A DNA stretch of 64,000 nt from Galbula dea (GCA_013399015.1 VWZX01006814.1:3074699-3138698); one strand, 5' to 3'. Shown: positions 36,349 through 48,880, counted from the stretch's first letter. Made by a program: numbers and translations. Notes: generated from the sequence alone by a model not told the origin.

Positions 36349-36418
36349 TACCGAAGTTGGCTCCCTAAAGGAGGCATGCCAGCTCTCACGCAGCGCTCCA
36401 GCAGCAGTATCCTGAGAG
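36349..36418 (+). CDS. Candidate internal exon, gene unknown
   Basis: A T-rich acceptor (CTTTTTTTTTGACATTTCAG) and a good donor (GAGAG|GTGAGGC) bound 70 bp. Two readings are possible. From the first base, the frame is open throughout and gives YRSWLPKGGMPALTQRSSSS and on to ILR. With one leading base, it gives TEVGSLKEACQLSRSAPAAVS and terminates at a TGA three bases before the donor. The latter would match the two-base phase left by the candidate exons at 32995 and by a frame at 35843-36060 that ends at a GTAAGC donor. Splice signals are good but the gene is not recognised. It may belong to an untranslated or lncRNA transcript. Confidence 0.35.
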
Positions 36419-39400
36419 GTGAGGCATGTGTGCCCAGTGCATTGTCTTTTATGGTTGTCTTGTGGAATTAGATCAGTTATATTTTCACAGCCTAGTTTAG
36501 ATTCATGGAGGTGAGCCACACTTAATAGATACGGTTCATCTTTTTGCCAGCTTCAAACCAGGCTGTTATTTATGATGTTAGTCTGTTAACATAAACTTAT
36601 TTATAAGGCCAAAGAATGTGAATCTTTTATGGGAAAAGGTAAAGGTTCTTGGATCAAAATCAGTTTGGGTTTGCTGCTTCTTTCTTTCTCCCTCTCTCTT
36701 TTTTTAGTAAGAAAATATAAGAAAAGTTATCCACTTATTTCTTACACACTGAGCCAAGACTGAGATGCAGGAGAGCTAGGAGAATGACACCGAGTTCTTT
36801 TGCCTCTGAGGATGATGAAAGGAAAGCATGTCACAAAGCCCAGTACTCCCATTTTGTTCTTTCTTGAATGTTTTTGGTTTCCATGCATTTATGGAAATAG
36901 TGGACTTGGTGTTTTCTCAGTGCATTCATCTCTGATCTGTCACTACCATGAACATCACCCTATGAGAGACCTTTGCTGACTAGGACTTGAAGACTTGTTC
37001 CGAGTACAGTACAGGCCCCAAAAGACCCAAACATCTAGAAATCTCCAAAACCCAAAGAGCCTATAATCAAACTAGAAAGCAAGGGTCACCAGGTGGACAG
37101 AGACAGATGCAAAGACACCAGGAGACAAAGAGGCCTGCCTGATGGTAAGCATCTCAGTGGTTTCCTCTTCGGCTCAAACTCAGATCTTGCTGGCTTGTCT
37201 TCCTTATGTTGTCTTTAAAGCTTTCATGTCTTTCCAAAAGAAACCAAAGAAACTTCAATTTGGCCATCTTGAAAAGACTGTGAGCCTTATACCTCGATCT
37301 TCCAACAGTTCTGGATAGGATTTTGATTCCCCTTTGCCTTCAGCTCGATAAGGTCAGAAGATGTTGATAAAAGATATGCGGCCCCATGTGCAATTTCTCC
37401 CCCTCACATGGCTTTTCTCTGAGATGTGAGAGGTTAAGTCAAAAAAGGTATTATATACATACAGCAACCAGCAGTAGTTGTTTGAAAGATGCCAGACCAA
37501 TGTGTGTGATTTTATTTTGTTTTAAGTGGAAAGTTTAAACTGAAGATCTGGTTTTTATATAGATGTGGCATGCATGGCTGGGTCATCTCTAACGCATGAC
37601 CAAAAGTTCTGGGCTCTCAGAGAAGATTAAGGATGTAGTGTTGGTCTATACCATTAAAAGCTTTCATTTTCCTATGACAAATGACCAAGGGGAGCTAGAG
37701 ATTGTGTTGCCTTACAAGACACAAAGGTAATTTTTGTGCTTGTAAACTTCTTTCCCTAGAAGGGATTATTATCAACATTATTTGGCCAATAGTGAATGAA
37801 AAAGCCTATGATGGAAGAAAACAAAAATGTGCTTTACAATTGTGAAAGGCTTTATGGAAAGCAGCAGGGTTGATGCTGGCAACATTGCTGACAGCACCGA
37901 ACACTTGAACAGGAGGAAAATGTGAACTTTTTTCCTATGTGGGTGAGCTATGCAAAAACCAGTACAGAGTTCAAGAGTTGGAGAATATTCACCAATGTTG
38001 TGTGTGTTTGGTTTGATGGCATTTCAAATGACATTTCTACTTTAGGTAGCAGTAGATTTATTTCCTGAAATGCTGTGTTACAGGAAGACATCTACATGTT
38101 TTAGCTGATAGGTCATTCCAAGATGGGATCTTCTGAAGGGTGTCCTACAGAATGAGAGATAAAAACAGAGTTTCATTGGGGTTGGCTTTGCTTCTGTGTG
38201 AAAGTTTCTCCCACCAACTGATTTAAGGCTGATGAAGTGGTGACACCAGACTGGATGTATTTCTTCATTATCTCTTAACCTTTAGCTTAACATGGCTTCA
38301 GTGAGGGGTCTATGTATATGAAAGCTTGAGTATCATAATCCAAACAAAATACACCATGGTAAAGTCAGTTCTGGGGTCAACCATGTTACCCACATAACCC
38401 TGGGTATAGTCTATTGCGTAAAGAGGAGAAATGCATCCATCCACAAACTGGAACTTCTGCAATCTGAATGCCAGAAGAAGCTGCTCTTTGAATGTTTTAT
38501 TTGGATTAAATACTAAGAAGAAATTAAAGTTTTCTACATTTCAATCTACTATGGGAACTTGGTAGGTTGAAAAAAATCAGTTCGTCACAAGAGATTTTCA
38601 TTAAGTCAGTCATGATAAGAAGATGAGGACTTGCTGCATCTTTAGATCAACAGAAGAAATAAATCATTGCAATAGTTGGAGTTCAGAGTGCTTAGCCCTT
38701 GCAGCAGTTTTTAGTGGGACAATGATATGAAGCCATCAGCTGATGTGAAAGTGAGTTTTCACCAAGAAATCCAAAGAACAGTTGAAGTTAATATTGGCGA
38801 TGAGGATTTAGTCTGTTTTATTGTACATTGGTGCTTGGCTTGCATGCCATATCATTTGATCAGAAAAAGCTAGATGAGCTATTTAATTACATGCAAATGT
38901 TCCACAAGACTGAAGTTTCATTCTGTCAGACTGAAAAAAACCCAAAACCAACCAAAAACCCCCCCAACTTTTTCTTCTGATGAGCTCATTAGAGAAATAG
39001 GGACTTCTTACTTTTTAAAGGGTTTGTTTTAGGAACCTCCATCCTCTGAAAACCAGAATCAGTCCTGGAGATTTGCACATTTTCTTTGAATGAGTGCCTC
39101 CTCCAAAGTGTGTGTACATGCCAGCATTTGAAAGCAATTATCAGAGACATTTTAAGAGGAAATCGGGGACATGTTGTGGGAACGGAGAGAGATATTTCTC
39201 ATTCCTCTTTACTTCACAGGTTATGTTGCATAGATCTCACATAGAATGAAATTAACGCCTGTGCTGAAAGTCAGCACAAGACAAATAGGTTTCACTTAAG
39301 CCTGAGGGCTTAGATGAGAATTAAGTGGAGAGCAGGTCCTGCCTCAATCCTCAGCACAAATATGAGTTTTATTAATCAAAGATGTTTCATTGTTCTGAAC

Positions 39401-42400
39401 CAGCACTATCCTACTAAAATATCCAACTCAACACTCAGACCTGTCTGATGAGGTACAAGTTTTGAAAGCCAAGAGCATTAGATGGAGACATCCTGATGTC
39501 CCTTGTTATAAAGCCTAGTTTGGGAGAAGATTCAGATTTAGGATTTTCTTAATTTGGGATTACTCAATTTAAAGTTGTGATTTAAGCTTTTGATTTCACT
39601 GTATTCAGAACTACTTTAGTTCCTTCTCCTCAGAGGTGTTCCTGCACCCAGCCACATTTTTTTTTGTTGTTTTTCAGTCAAAACAGACTCTTGTCTGTCA
39701 AAATATATTCTCTACAGATGTAAGAGGAGCATAATAGGGTCTTTGTCATTTTGGTTGAACTTTTACAAAAGAAAAGTCAGTATGAGGCGGGCATGTGTTA
39801 AATATAATCCACCCAAACCAGATACATTTTGGTGAATCTAAACCCTACTAGAATCAGGGGTTTAGAGTGAGAAGCTCATCAAAATTTAGCTATTGTCTAT
39901 ACCAGCTGTACCAGATGCATTGTATCTCAGTTCTCACAGATTTCATTCAAAGTCTTTGCTCTAGAAAGTCTTAAATCCAGTTGATAAGACCTACTAAAAA
40001 TATTTTTTTAAAAAAAATAAAATTTACAAAGAAAGCAGCAAAAAGCTATGTTCATGTAGGATATTGAATATTCTCAGTAGGAATTAAAAGCCAAGGGCTT
40101 GTGGCCAGCTCCAGGATTTGATCTTTTTCAATAATCAGAGTTTGATCAAAGCTAATTCTAAACTGGTGCTTGAGAAGGAACATTTGCCTCATGATGAGGT
40201 TATGTGTGAGGAAATGTATTGGTCATGTAATCTTAGCTTGTCCTCATTTCCAACTGACAAAATGTATTGAAAGACACTAAAAATATGTGACACAGTTTCT
40301 TAAGACCTTGTTTCTTTGAGATGATTGCTGTAGTTTCTACAGGCCTATTACATGGCTGCAAATGAAGTCTAAGGGTTTCTTATTAAACCAAATGTAGGGC
40401 ACATGATGGTCTGCAGAAATATGCTGGTGGCAGCTGGGTGGGAACCATAATGATTTATTGCTTTAAAAACTGATCCATGAAGCCCACCAGATGTGAACAT
40501 TAGGGCAGAAAGCTGCACCAGGGAATACAACATGATGCATTGCAAAAAGAAGTCTCTGTTGAAGTTAGTTGATGGACAGTGTGTTCTGAAGCTTTAAAAC
40601 AGGTGCCAGCAAAAAGAAAGAAAAAGCCAGAATCCAGTTGACAATGGTAATAACAATTAGGCAATGAGACTACTGGTAACCTACAGGAAGAAAGGCAAAA
40701 GGCAGTAGAAAAACACTGATTTATTAGTGGGAAGTGGAAAGTACACAGGCCAGGTCAGAAACATTTGCTTTACCAAAAAAGTTTCAATCTGATTAATCAA
40801 TTATTTGCAGTGGGAGTAAACGTTTTAAGGCAGTGGATGAAAATGCAGGGCCAGTGGTTTCTGATTTTTAAGTATTTGCTTGCTAATCGTTCATTTTTAA
40901 CTTTGATTTCATGGCACCTGGCTGAAAAAGTCTAGGTGGCTTTTCAGATTTGAGGAAAACTAAATAAATTGTGCTTCCACTTGTGTCAAAGCCATGTGTA
41001 ATGCACACCCCTGTGGAGCAGGTAGGTGTTTGGCGGAAGGATGACAGCACCAAGGAATAGTTTCCTACTGACAGAAACTAGCATCTCCCAGTCAAGTAAA
41101 GCCTAAACCAATCAAAAAGTGTGAACCACAGATTCCAGTGTATAATTCCAATCTTTGTACAATAATAAGATTTCATGATTACTGCTTTGAAGGCTGCACT
41201 CTGGTCAAGCAAGATAAGTACTGGCAATTTTCCTGAGCCTGAATTCAGTAAGATATCACATGTCACTTTCAACTATGGTCTCTGTATGCTGTGTTGAGAT
41301 CAAAACCTGGACTAGAGTGTATCACACAGATCACATCGCTTGTTAGGTGATGGTGCAGTTAGGATGGCACAGTCTATTTCAATATCAGGAATATTCAGGT
41401 CTTGGACTTTTGTGGGTCTGCAGCTATAATTGCAGCAGAATTTTGAAGAAGCTGCAAAGACCCGATTTTTACTTGGTGTAAATTGTCACAGGGTGGTGAG
41501 GTTTCATTCTGCTTACCTATGGCAGCAACATTTAACATGCAGGAGGAAACTGCCTTTGCAATATCAGTAAATAAAGAGGTTAAGCCCATGTGGCACTGCC
41601 TTATGCTCAGTGTCCCGAATGATGCTTGACTGCTGGCAAGGCTGAGGACTGTCTCCTTGTCATATTTTAAGTGGATTGGGCATTAGACATGTCTGAATGC
41701 TGAAAGAGCAAAGTTGGTTTTGAATAGCAACATGGGAGTAGTCATTTCAACAATAATCTGCTTACTCGATTCTGTGTTAAGTCTGTGGAACATGACAGAA
41801 AACAGCCAGTATTACACACTTGTGAACCAAGCTTATTACCACCAATGTGTTTAAAGACATCCTACTACTAAAGGGAAGTCTCCTGTAGTTAAAAATTAGT
41901 AAAAGTATGCTCAGCTCCAGACTTTGCAACAGCCTTCCAAGTAAAATGAGACAAGTTGCTTCAGCTCTTTGTGTTGTTTGGGTAACACTGGGTTCTTACA
42001 TCCTCCATTCTTTATTGCTCTGAAGGAAGGGGAGCAGAAACATCTCTTATAATACTGAGGAAAAAGTAATGAACTGGATTGAGACTGCTGTTGCTGCCAC
42101 AATACAAATAATAAGTACTTAAGCCTTATGAAAATGCTACAGTTCAGTTGTAATAAATTAGGACTGGTTATTGAAATGTTAGGAAGGTTATTCTTTGCAC
42201 TACAGTCATTAAAGCAGATAAATAAGAAGCTGGACAATTTTTGTGTGTGGTTACTGTGTCTTAGGGCTACCTCTAATAGCCCCAGTGATCTTTCCATCGT
42301 TGTTAATGGGTATTTAATTGGGATTTATTTCCATGGAATTTTTATACCTTCAGATCATTACAGCACCAAGGGAATTTTATAGCCATAGGGATCAACATGG

Positions 42401-42496
42401 TCTCTCTAGAGGTTCTGTTTGATGAACGAAGTTGGAAAGAGTAGACATATAGTTAGAGACCATTACCATTTAGAAGCACTTATAGGAGTGAGAGGA
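36419..42496. other. Long stretch with no supported gene or repeat
   Basis: About 6 kb of unique, AT-rich sequence is nearly free of ORFs over 60 codons from 36.5 to 41 kb, consistent with intronic or intergenic DNA. A donor-like GATG|GTAAGC at 37144 has no good acceptor upstream. A short A/C-rich tract (about 38934-38966) is low complexity. No recognisable transposon was seen. Confidence 0.45.
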
Positions 42497-42513
42497 ATCC
42501 TTTTCAAAAGGAT
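42497..42513. repeat. Perfect short inverted repeat
   Basis: ATCCTTTT, one base, AAAAGGAT: 8-bp arms with a single-base centre. It is immediately followed by another CCTTTTT, so the right arm can also pair with the downstream copy. Confidence 0.85.
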
Positions 42514-42822
42514 CCTTTTTGTCCTATGCTGTCTGCGAATCATCTCTTAAAAAAACAGTACAATTAATGCATCCAATCTTCTGCTTTTAACTGATCTTTC
42601 CTCAAAATTGTATATGTTTTTTAAAAAATTTTATTTTAGAGCAGTGAAATTGTTGGACCTACCCACCTGTGGAGGAGATAGCTATTGCATTTTGTCCCTA
42701 TCTTCCCACAGATTATAAGCAAAAACTTTGTTCACAGACAGAGAGTAATAATAGCTGGGAAATGGCAGCACTGGCATGTGACTCATGACAGGCGAAAACA
42801 ATTCTTCCCTGTGCCACAGACC

Positions 42823-42844
42823 CTGTAAGATCTCTGTAAGATCT
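42823..42844. repeat. Perfect 11-bp tandem duplication
   Basis: Two identical copies of CTGTAAGATCT stand side by side. No mismatch means the duplication is recent or polymorphic. Confidence 0.9.
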
Positions 42845-43423
42845 TGGGAAGTTATTTGTTTCTCAGTGCAGAAGAAAAAAAGACTGGGCTTCTTCTACTC
42901 TGCCAGGTGGAAAATCAAGTAGTTTTTAAGACTTCGAATGAGCAATGTGTGCCATAAAATTGCAAAAGTATAATAAATCAGTTTGTCTTGTTCTGTGGCT
43001 TCTGCAATAGGATTATCCAAAATAGGTCTTTCACCTAAATTAATCTCTGTAGATGGACTATTGCTACCTATATACAAATTTGGTGTCTTAAATATTCTAA
43101 AATATTTTAAATTAATTCAGCCTTTATGACATATCTGTATCTTGATAATGCTGCATTTCCCCCCTCATTTAGCCTTCAGCTATCCCTTGTTAATGAGTGA
43201 GTCAGCTTGGCTGGGTCAACTTCTTTTCCATTGATTTTTTTCCCGTCTTCAGAGGACTTTCCATCTCTCTTCTCTAGTGGTTCCTGTCTTATTCATGTGT
43301 GCGTGCTGGGACATGTGTAAAGCCTACAGGAAGGACCGTGTCATGAACAATCACTGTGGAGCATTCCCTTGCTTCTCAGTACAACTTTGCTTGATATGTA
43401 AACCAAATTCCACTTAGTAACTG

Positions 43424-43501
43424 TTTTGGTTTTTGGTGTTGGTTGTTATTTTTTTTACTGTTTCTGGTGGTTTTGTTTGTTTGTTTGGTTTTGTTTTGTT
43501 G
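43424..43501. repeat. T/G-rich low-complexity repeat
   Basis: TTTGT, TTTTG and GGTTTT units. The overlapping ORFs on both strands here are low-complexity artefacts. Confidence 0.85.
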
Positions 43502-43856
43502 GCCCTGTCGGTGAGCACTTGAAGCAAACTTGCTTTCTTTTAATTGCTCCCAACCTGTACCTCTCGCTGCCTGAGGAAAGGAAGCAACCTCCAAGGCCTT
43601 TAAAATTACCTGTTCTTAAAATTATTTTCACATTAACCCCCAGGTTCTTTGCACTGAGGTAGTTGCATTTTAAAACCCCCCACCTGCTGTGAATTTTGCT
43701 ATGGCAGGATGGGTTCCAAAGTCACTATCTGCATTTATGTTTTAACTCTTAAAACACCAATGCATGATTATGGGTCTGGAAATGAATATGCTCTCTACAA
43801 CCTCTTCTCTTACTCTAAGTATCTACAGTGTTTCCTTGCTTTTCCTCTGCTTTCAG

Positions 43857-43964
43857 CTGAGATCCCATGATGTCTCTTCCTCTTCAGTGTATCCTCCACC
43901 AAGACCTACAGCTTCTCTGTACTTCAAAAGCCACCACGACTCCCCAAGCAAATCTAATCCCTGA
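43857..43964 (+). CDS. Candidate terminal coding exon, gene unknown
   Basis: A very strong acceptor (TTGCTTTTCCTCTGCTTTCAG) precedes a frame of 35 codons ending in TGA. The peptide includes SHDVSSSSVYPPPRPTASL and ends FKSHHDSPSKSNP. Serine, proline and a PPPRP motif make it look like a cytoplasmic C-terminal tail with an SH3-type ligand. Reading starts in phase 0. There is no close poly(A) signal: the next AATAAA is about 600 bp on, near 44577. I do not recognise the protein. The polypyrimidine tract itself could be coincidental. Confidence 0.25.
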   Translation: MRSHDVSSSSVYPPPRPTASLYFKSHHDSPSKSNP

Positions 43965-44728
43965 ATCCCACCTGCGTTTCAGGTCATTTTAATGCTTAAA
44001 CCACCATGAGGGCAATCAATCTGATTTGGCATTTCCTCTTTAGGCACAAAGGCATCAATGCTCAGTCCCACATCAATTCAGGATGTGCTTTAGGCAACCG
44101 GAGTAGGCAAGAAACCAGCTTGGTGTAGCAGGAATGCACAAGGAGCAGTTTTACCTGGGATGAGTATTTCCTTAGGGGGAAAAATGAAGTCATAGTTTTG
44201 CAAAGAGTGTCCCAAGGTATGGAACAGGCACCAGGGCTCAAGGCATAAGGTGATAGGAAGCCTGGAAAGTACCTTTTCCTTTCTCAGAGACTGTAAAGAT
44301 AGCTATGCATAGGTTGCAATGGGAGGTATGTTATATACAGATGTGATATCATAGCCCTTATTCAATCACAAATGCAAGCAACGGAGAAGCAGAATCCCCT
44401 GCACAGCTGGATTGCAGGCTGAGAAGGACCACATAGTGGAAAGGGAGCCATTTCTCAAAGTCTCCCAGCAGCCCTTAATTAAGGAGACAAGACAAAATAG
44501 GGACAAGGCCCCAGGTGGATGAATTAAATCTGCATTAAACTAACAATAGTCACTCAAGCAGACTGCAGGAAGAAGAAATAAACCCAAATTCATCAATTCC
44601 AGTCTGGTGTCCTAAAAACCAGCATTGTCAGTGCTCTTGACCTGGCTTCTTGCAGTTAGACAGGTCAGTTGGAAAGGGTTGTAAATCATCTCTATCTTGC
44701 TTTGTGGGGTGCAATTTAGGTAGTAGAG
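43965..44728. other. Stretch with no supported gene
   Basis: This would be 3' untranslated sequence if the preceding terminal exon is real (AATAAA near 44577). Otherwise it is unassigned unique DNA. Confidence 0.3.
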
Positions 44729-44805
44729 GAATCACAGAATTGTTTAGGTTGGGAAAGAGTCCAGCTGTTAACCTAGAACTGCTAAGACCACTACTAAACA
44801 TTCAC
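44729..44805 (-). mobile_element. CR1 LINE 3' tail fragment
   Basis: GAATCACAGAATTGTTTAGG and TTGGGAAAGAGTCCAGC, then GTTAACCTAGAACTGCTAAG and ACCACTACTAAACA, match the antisense 3' end of a different CR1 subfamily from the other copies. A short internal deletion removes the usual segment between GGAAAAGA and GTCCAAC. Confidence 0.8.
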
Positions 44806-46283
44806 AATACTTGATGCTTAGATGCAGAAACTTTTGGTGTTCATAGAGAACTTAGTCACCTCTGCTGTGGAGCTCTAGAGCACACAGTGCTTCTGGCTTC
44901 CTGGATAGACAAGATTCTTCTCATAAGGGAAGTCTTTGTTCTTACTCCTGAGACTGAGAAGAGGATGAAAGGGAAAAGGACACTTCACATCATCAGAAAG
45001 GATGCAGAAAACCATCCAGTCAGGTGAATGAAGAACATAAGCTCTACAGACAACGAGACAAGGGAGAAAGGTTTAGTGGTTCTTTGATAAATATTACGTT
45101 CTTGTTTGTTGGCTAAAATGGATTTTTAAAGAATCTGTTTACAATTGGATGAATTATATAAGCAATCATTATGTAATTGAAAAATAGCATAATCTTCTAT
45201 AATGACAGCCAGAAGCCTTCTAATGTTTGGGTTGGGACTGTTATTTTCTTCTTACTTGGATATCTTTCATATCCATTGTTAAGTAGTTCTTTACATGATG
45301 TTTCTTTTCTTCCTTCTTTGAAATTCATCCATGCTGTCTGTAGTTACTCTATTACTACACTTCCTTGAAAATGTCTTTTCTTTATTACTTAATGTCTTGA
45401 TAGCATTCCAATCATACCATGCTGCAATGCTCTTTTTTCTTGTTATTGCAAGTTTGAGCCTCTGGATCCAGGTCTTGTACCTCTACACCTGTTAGAGCTC
45501 ACTCCAAATACGGGATAAAACTATCTCCATGCAAGGTGAAATGAAGATCTCTGAAGAACAAAGAAGAACTCTTGCATGGTTGTAGGCTTACAAGGGGTTT
45601 TTCTCTTCAGTGGCTTGAAAGGATAAGAAAGGCACCTCACATGAGTAAGTACTCATGGGTTCAGTTCCTGAATCAAATACTCCATTGGTTTTTGAGTGTA
45701 CTTTCTTACAAAGCATGTAATATTTGTCTTTTAAACATGTTATTACTGGAAATTTTACTGCTAATGTGGGGTTTATTTGGGGTTTTTTTATTTTGATTGT
45801 TCCTTGGTAACATGGCATAACATGCAGATAAAAAAAATACCTTTCAGTGAATTAGCAATAAATTTAACACTGATGGCAGTTTTCATCTTCCTTTCAAATG
45901 ATGGCGTACAGACTCTGTCTATAGAAGGGCAGTCTTGAGGATGGGACTTATGGGGGGGTGCATCTCTTCTCAAAATTATGAGAAACATCTTATTTTATGA
46001 AAAACACAAAAACCCCTTGGAAAGAACAGAGGCTTTAATTTCAAAACTGAAGTGCTTCTGTCCACTTTTCTTGGAAAATCCTCAAGGAGTTTCCCCACCA
46101 GATTTTCAGTGTTGGTGTTTGCAATCTTGTGTAAAAGAAAATAACCCTCCCTTCATTTTTTTTAAACACTGAATTATATACATATTTGAATATTCACATT
46201 TTGGTGAATGGCTGACCACACTGACAGTTCTGTGCCCTGAAAGAAATTATGAGTTGTTTCTTTTTTATCCCAACTTCTATTTC
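44806..46283. other. Stretch with no supported gene
   Basis: The stretch contains an 18-bp perfect palindromic hairpin at 45640-45657 (CATGAGTA, AG, TACTCATG). The same place also reads as a GTAAGT donor after a good acceptor at 45610, defining a 34-bp segment too short to call. No gene was recognised. Confidence 0.35.
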
Positions 46284-46290
46284 ATGAAGC

Positions 46291-46344
46291 CTAGATGATC
46301 TTTCGAGGTCCCTTCCAACTCCTAATATTCTATGATTCTGTGAT
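46291..46344 (+). mobile_element. Very short CR1 3' stub with target-site duplication
   Basis: Only the last 54 bp of a CR1 are present: CTAGATGATCTTTCGAGGTC, then CCTTCCAACTCCTAATATTC and the ATGATTCTGTGAT tail. ATGAAGCC occurs immediately before it (46284-46291) and immediately after it (46343-46350), a perfect 8-bp direct repeat. This is consistent with target-primed reverse transcription that aborted almost at once. Confidence 0.92.
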
Positions 46345-46350
46345 GAAGCC

Positions 46351-47136
46351 GTGTTAAACATTTTCTCACAGCATTTGTTAATAACATAAGCAGGTTTATT
46401 CCACAACTGGGGATTTTTGTAGCCATAGGCTAAATTAGATTGGCCACATGTGGTGTTCAGAGTGCCACAGTGGGGTCCATGTAACACTCTCTACAAAGTA
46501 ATACTGCTGCACTTCTGAAAAACAAGGGAGAGGGATGAGGGACAGTTTAGAAGAGTAGATAATTTTGCAGTTTAGCTGGGTTTCTCGTGGCAGAAGCAGT
46601 GGTGGATGTTGTTGTTGTGAGTTGAGCATACTATGTTTGAAGAGAAAGCTAGGACTGGTTGGAGCCTTAATAAGAAATAAAAAAATTGGAGGTGAAAGGG
46701 CTCACTGATAAAAGAGCTGCTTTCATTTACTGCTCCAGGCATCTGCTGTAAAGAAGCCAAAGTGAATGTACAAGCATCAGAGACAGTCACAGGAGGGAGG
46801 AGGCAACAGTCAGAGCAGTGAGTAACTGTACATAAACATAATTTAAATCAAAACAGCCGAATAACAATTTAGGACATAAAAGGGAAGAGAAAAGGTGGAA
46901 TGAAGTAAAGAAAAACAAACCCCACAAATCAACCACAGTCAATAGAGAGAGGAACGCAGGGGAGCAGCAATTGGAAGATGAAAAATCAAGCAAAGCCAGC
47001 AGGGTCCAGTGGTTCATTCCTGTGGTACCCTGTTGTTCCAGCTCAATTACTCAATAACTCAATAAGGTCTCGTGTTTTCCAGGCCAAGAGGAGCCCTGAA
47101 GTACCAAATGTCTCCTGAAAACTCTCCTAGCTTCAA
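46351..47136. other. Stretch with no supported gene
   Basis: Minus-strand ORFs of 64-76 codons lie in succession but have no recognisable content or splice context. Confidence 0.35.
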
Positions 47137-47322
47137 TAGTGAGATGTTGGAATAGGCTGCCCAGGGAGATGGTGGAGTCACCATCCCTGGAGGTTTTTAA
47201 GAAGAGAATAGATGTGTTTCTTCAGGGGATGATTTAGGTATAAGAGTAGTGTAGGGCTATCGGTTGGACTAGATGATCTTGAGGGTCCTTTCCAACCGTA
47301 ATTGTGGTTCTGTGATTCTGTG
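47137..47322 (+). mobile_element. CR1 LINE 3' fragment
   Basis: A sense-orientation CR1 3' end: GGAATAGGCTGCCCAGGGAG, ATGGTGGAGTCACCATCCCT, GGAGGTTTTTAAG, TTGGACTAGATGATCTTGAG and TTCTGTGATTCTGTG. The GATCTTGAGGGTCC signature differs from the GATCTTTCGAGG copies, so it is another subfamily. 5'-truncated and non-coding. Confidence 0.93.
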
Positions 47323-48825
47323 GCTGTTGATGCTCCACAGCCACGAAGGCCTTTGGGTCTTCAACCTTTTCTCAGTCCCACCCAGCATCACTGGCTGGTG
47401 TCCTTACAAAGAAGTACAAATTTGGATATTTTTAATCCTATTAAATATTTGATGGTCCATGTGGCAATGAGTGCCACTGATGACTCAGTTATAAATGTGT
47501 TTTCCTGACATTCTTATTAAATAGGGAGAGCAAGCAGAACATTGCCAGGTTGATGTGGCTAATGGAGAGTGCTGTTGATGGGCTTCACAAAAACTAATTG
47601 CCCACTCTTTCAAATCTAAGAGACGTTGTTGTGATGGAACAAAGACCCATCTTTGTTCAGTGGCTAGAGAAGAATGGCAAGAGCAGAAGAAAACAGTAGG
47701 ATAAAAGAGTGTCTCAAGCAGAGGCTGTTACCCCATACTTCTGAGGATGTTATTAAAGGCTCTGCAGTAGACCTTTCACAAAATGTCTCCCTGACCCCAG
47801 TACTGAAGCCTCCTTTGTGCCTGGAAGAATGAGGGTTTAAACCCTTTCCAAAATACTTGGGGTTTTGCTTTCTCATTAGTGCAAACTTAGCTTTGCTTGC
47901 ATGTTGGGCATGTTTCATTTCTCAGGTTTGTGATATTAGAAAAAGCTAAGAAACAAAATAATCCTCCCTCCTTTATGAAAGACACAGTGTTATTTCCCTC
48001 CCTGATCTATATGTCCAATTAGTCCATAAAAGTTCCTCTCTGCTAATTTGATATCTCGTTTTCCAGCTTTACCAACATCTGAGCCACCTGATGTGTTTAT
48101 GAGCGTATAGTGGGATGAGAATGTGTGACAATATTTTTTCCACAGCAGAAAAGTGTATATTTTTTTCATGCATACATAATTAAAAATGGTTGAAAGCAAC
48201 TTTGATTAAGCTTTCTCAAGAATTCAAACTAATGTTAATCATATTTCTTGAGAGATCATGCAGTTATATTTTCAGCCAAAAAAAGAGGAGACTGCTTAGG
48301 GAAAGCTACCATGTTAGTAAAAAAAAAACAACAAAAAACCCAAACCCAGTCTGTGACTGGAAACATTTTGCTCTCTTTTCTTTACCCTGTACTAACAAGT
48401 GACCACTGTCAGGCAGTTACTAGCATAAATAATACATAATAGCAAGGACAGAGAGAAATGAAGAGTCATAGACAAGGGAGGAGAATATTGTTTCATCTCG
48501 GAATTAGAACGAAACAGAGGCCAAAATCAGCAGGGTAGGAAGTCTGCTCCAGATGGCAGGAGCTGCAGAAGCTGTTGTACCAGCAGTAGCCAGCTTGTAG
48601 AAAGAGGCAGAGGAAAATAACCGGGTTTCATCCAACAAAGTATCAGGTAATGTAAGATGGGGACTAACCAGTGCCAAAGCTCTGACTGATGCTTCCTGAA
48701 GGGGATAGTCCTGCAGTAATTGGGAGGGTCACTGTGACTCAGAACCCAAGCGCTGCAGGGGAGGCGGGGGAGCTAAGGGAGTTAACACTTTTTTTCCTTG
48801 ATGCAGCATTGAGTCATAAAGTCTT
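47323..48825. other. Stretch with no supported gene
   Basis: An acceptor ending at 48066 (GATATCTCGTTTTCCAG) is followed by a 14-residue frame (LPTSEPPDVFMSV) that ends in TAG. It is too short to support as a terminal exon. An A/C-rich low-complexity patch lies at 48318-48345. Confidence 0.3.
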
Positions 48826-48828
48826 CTG

Positions 48829-48880
48829 CTTCTTTCCTTTTTTTTTTTTTCCCTTTTTTTTTTTTTCTTTTTGTCTCTTC
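48829..48880. repeat. Poly-T/pyrimidine tract
   Basis: Two runs of more than ten T separated by CCC. An AATAAA follows at about 48886. No transcript can be assigned. Confidence 0.9.

Noticed and set aside
48067..48108. Acceptor followed by a 14-residue frame ending in TAG
   Set aside because: Too short to judge and no poly(A) signal nearby.
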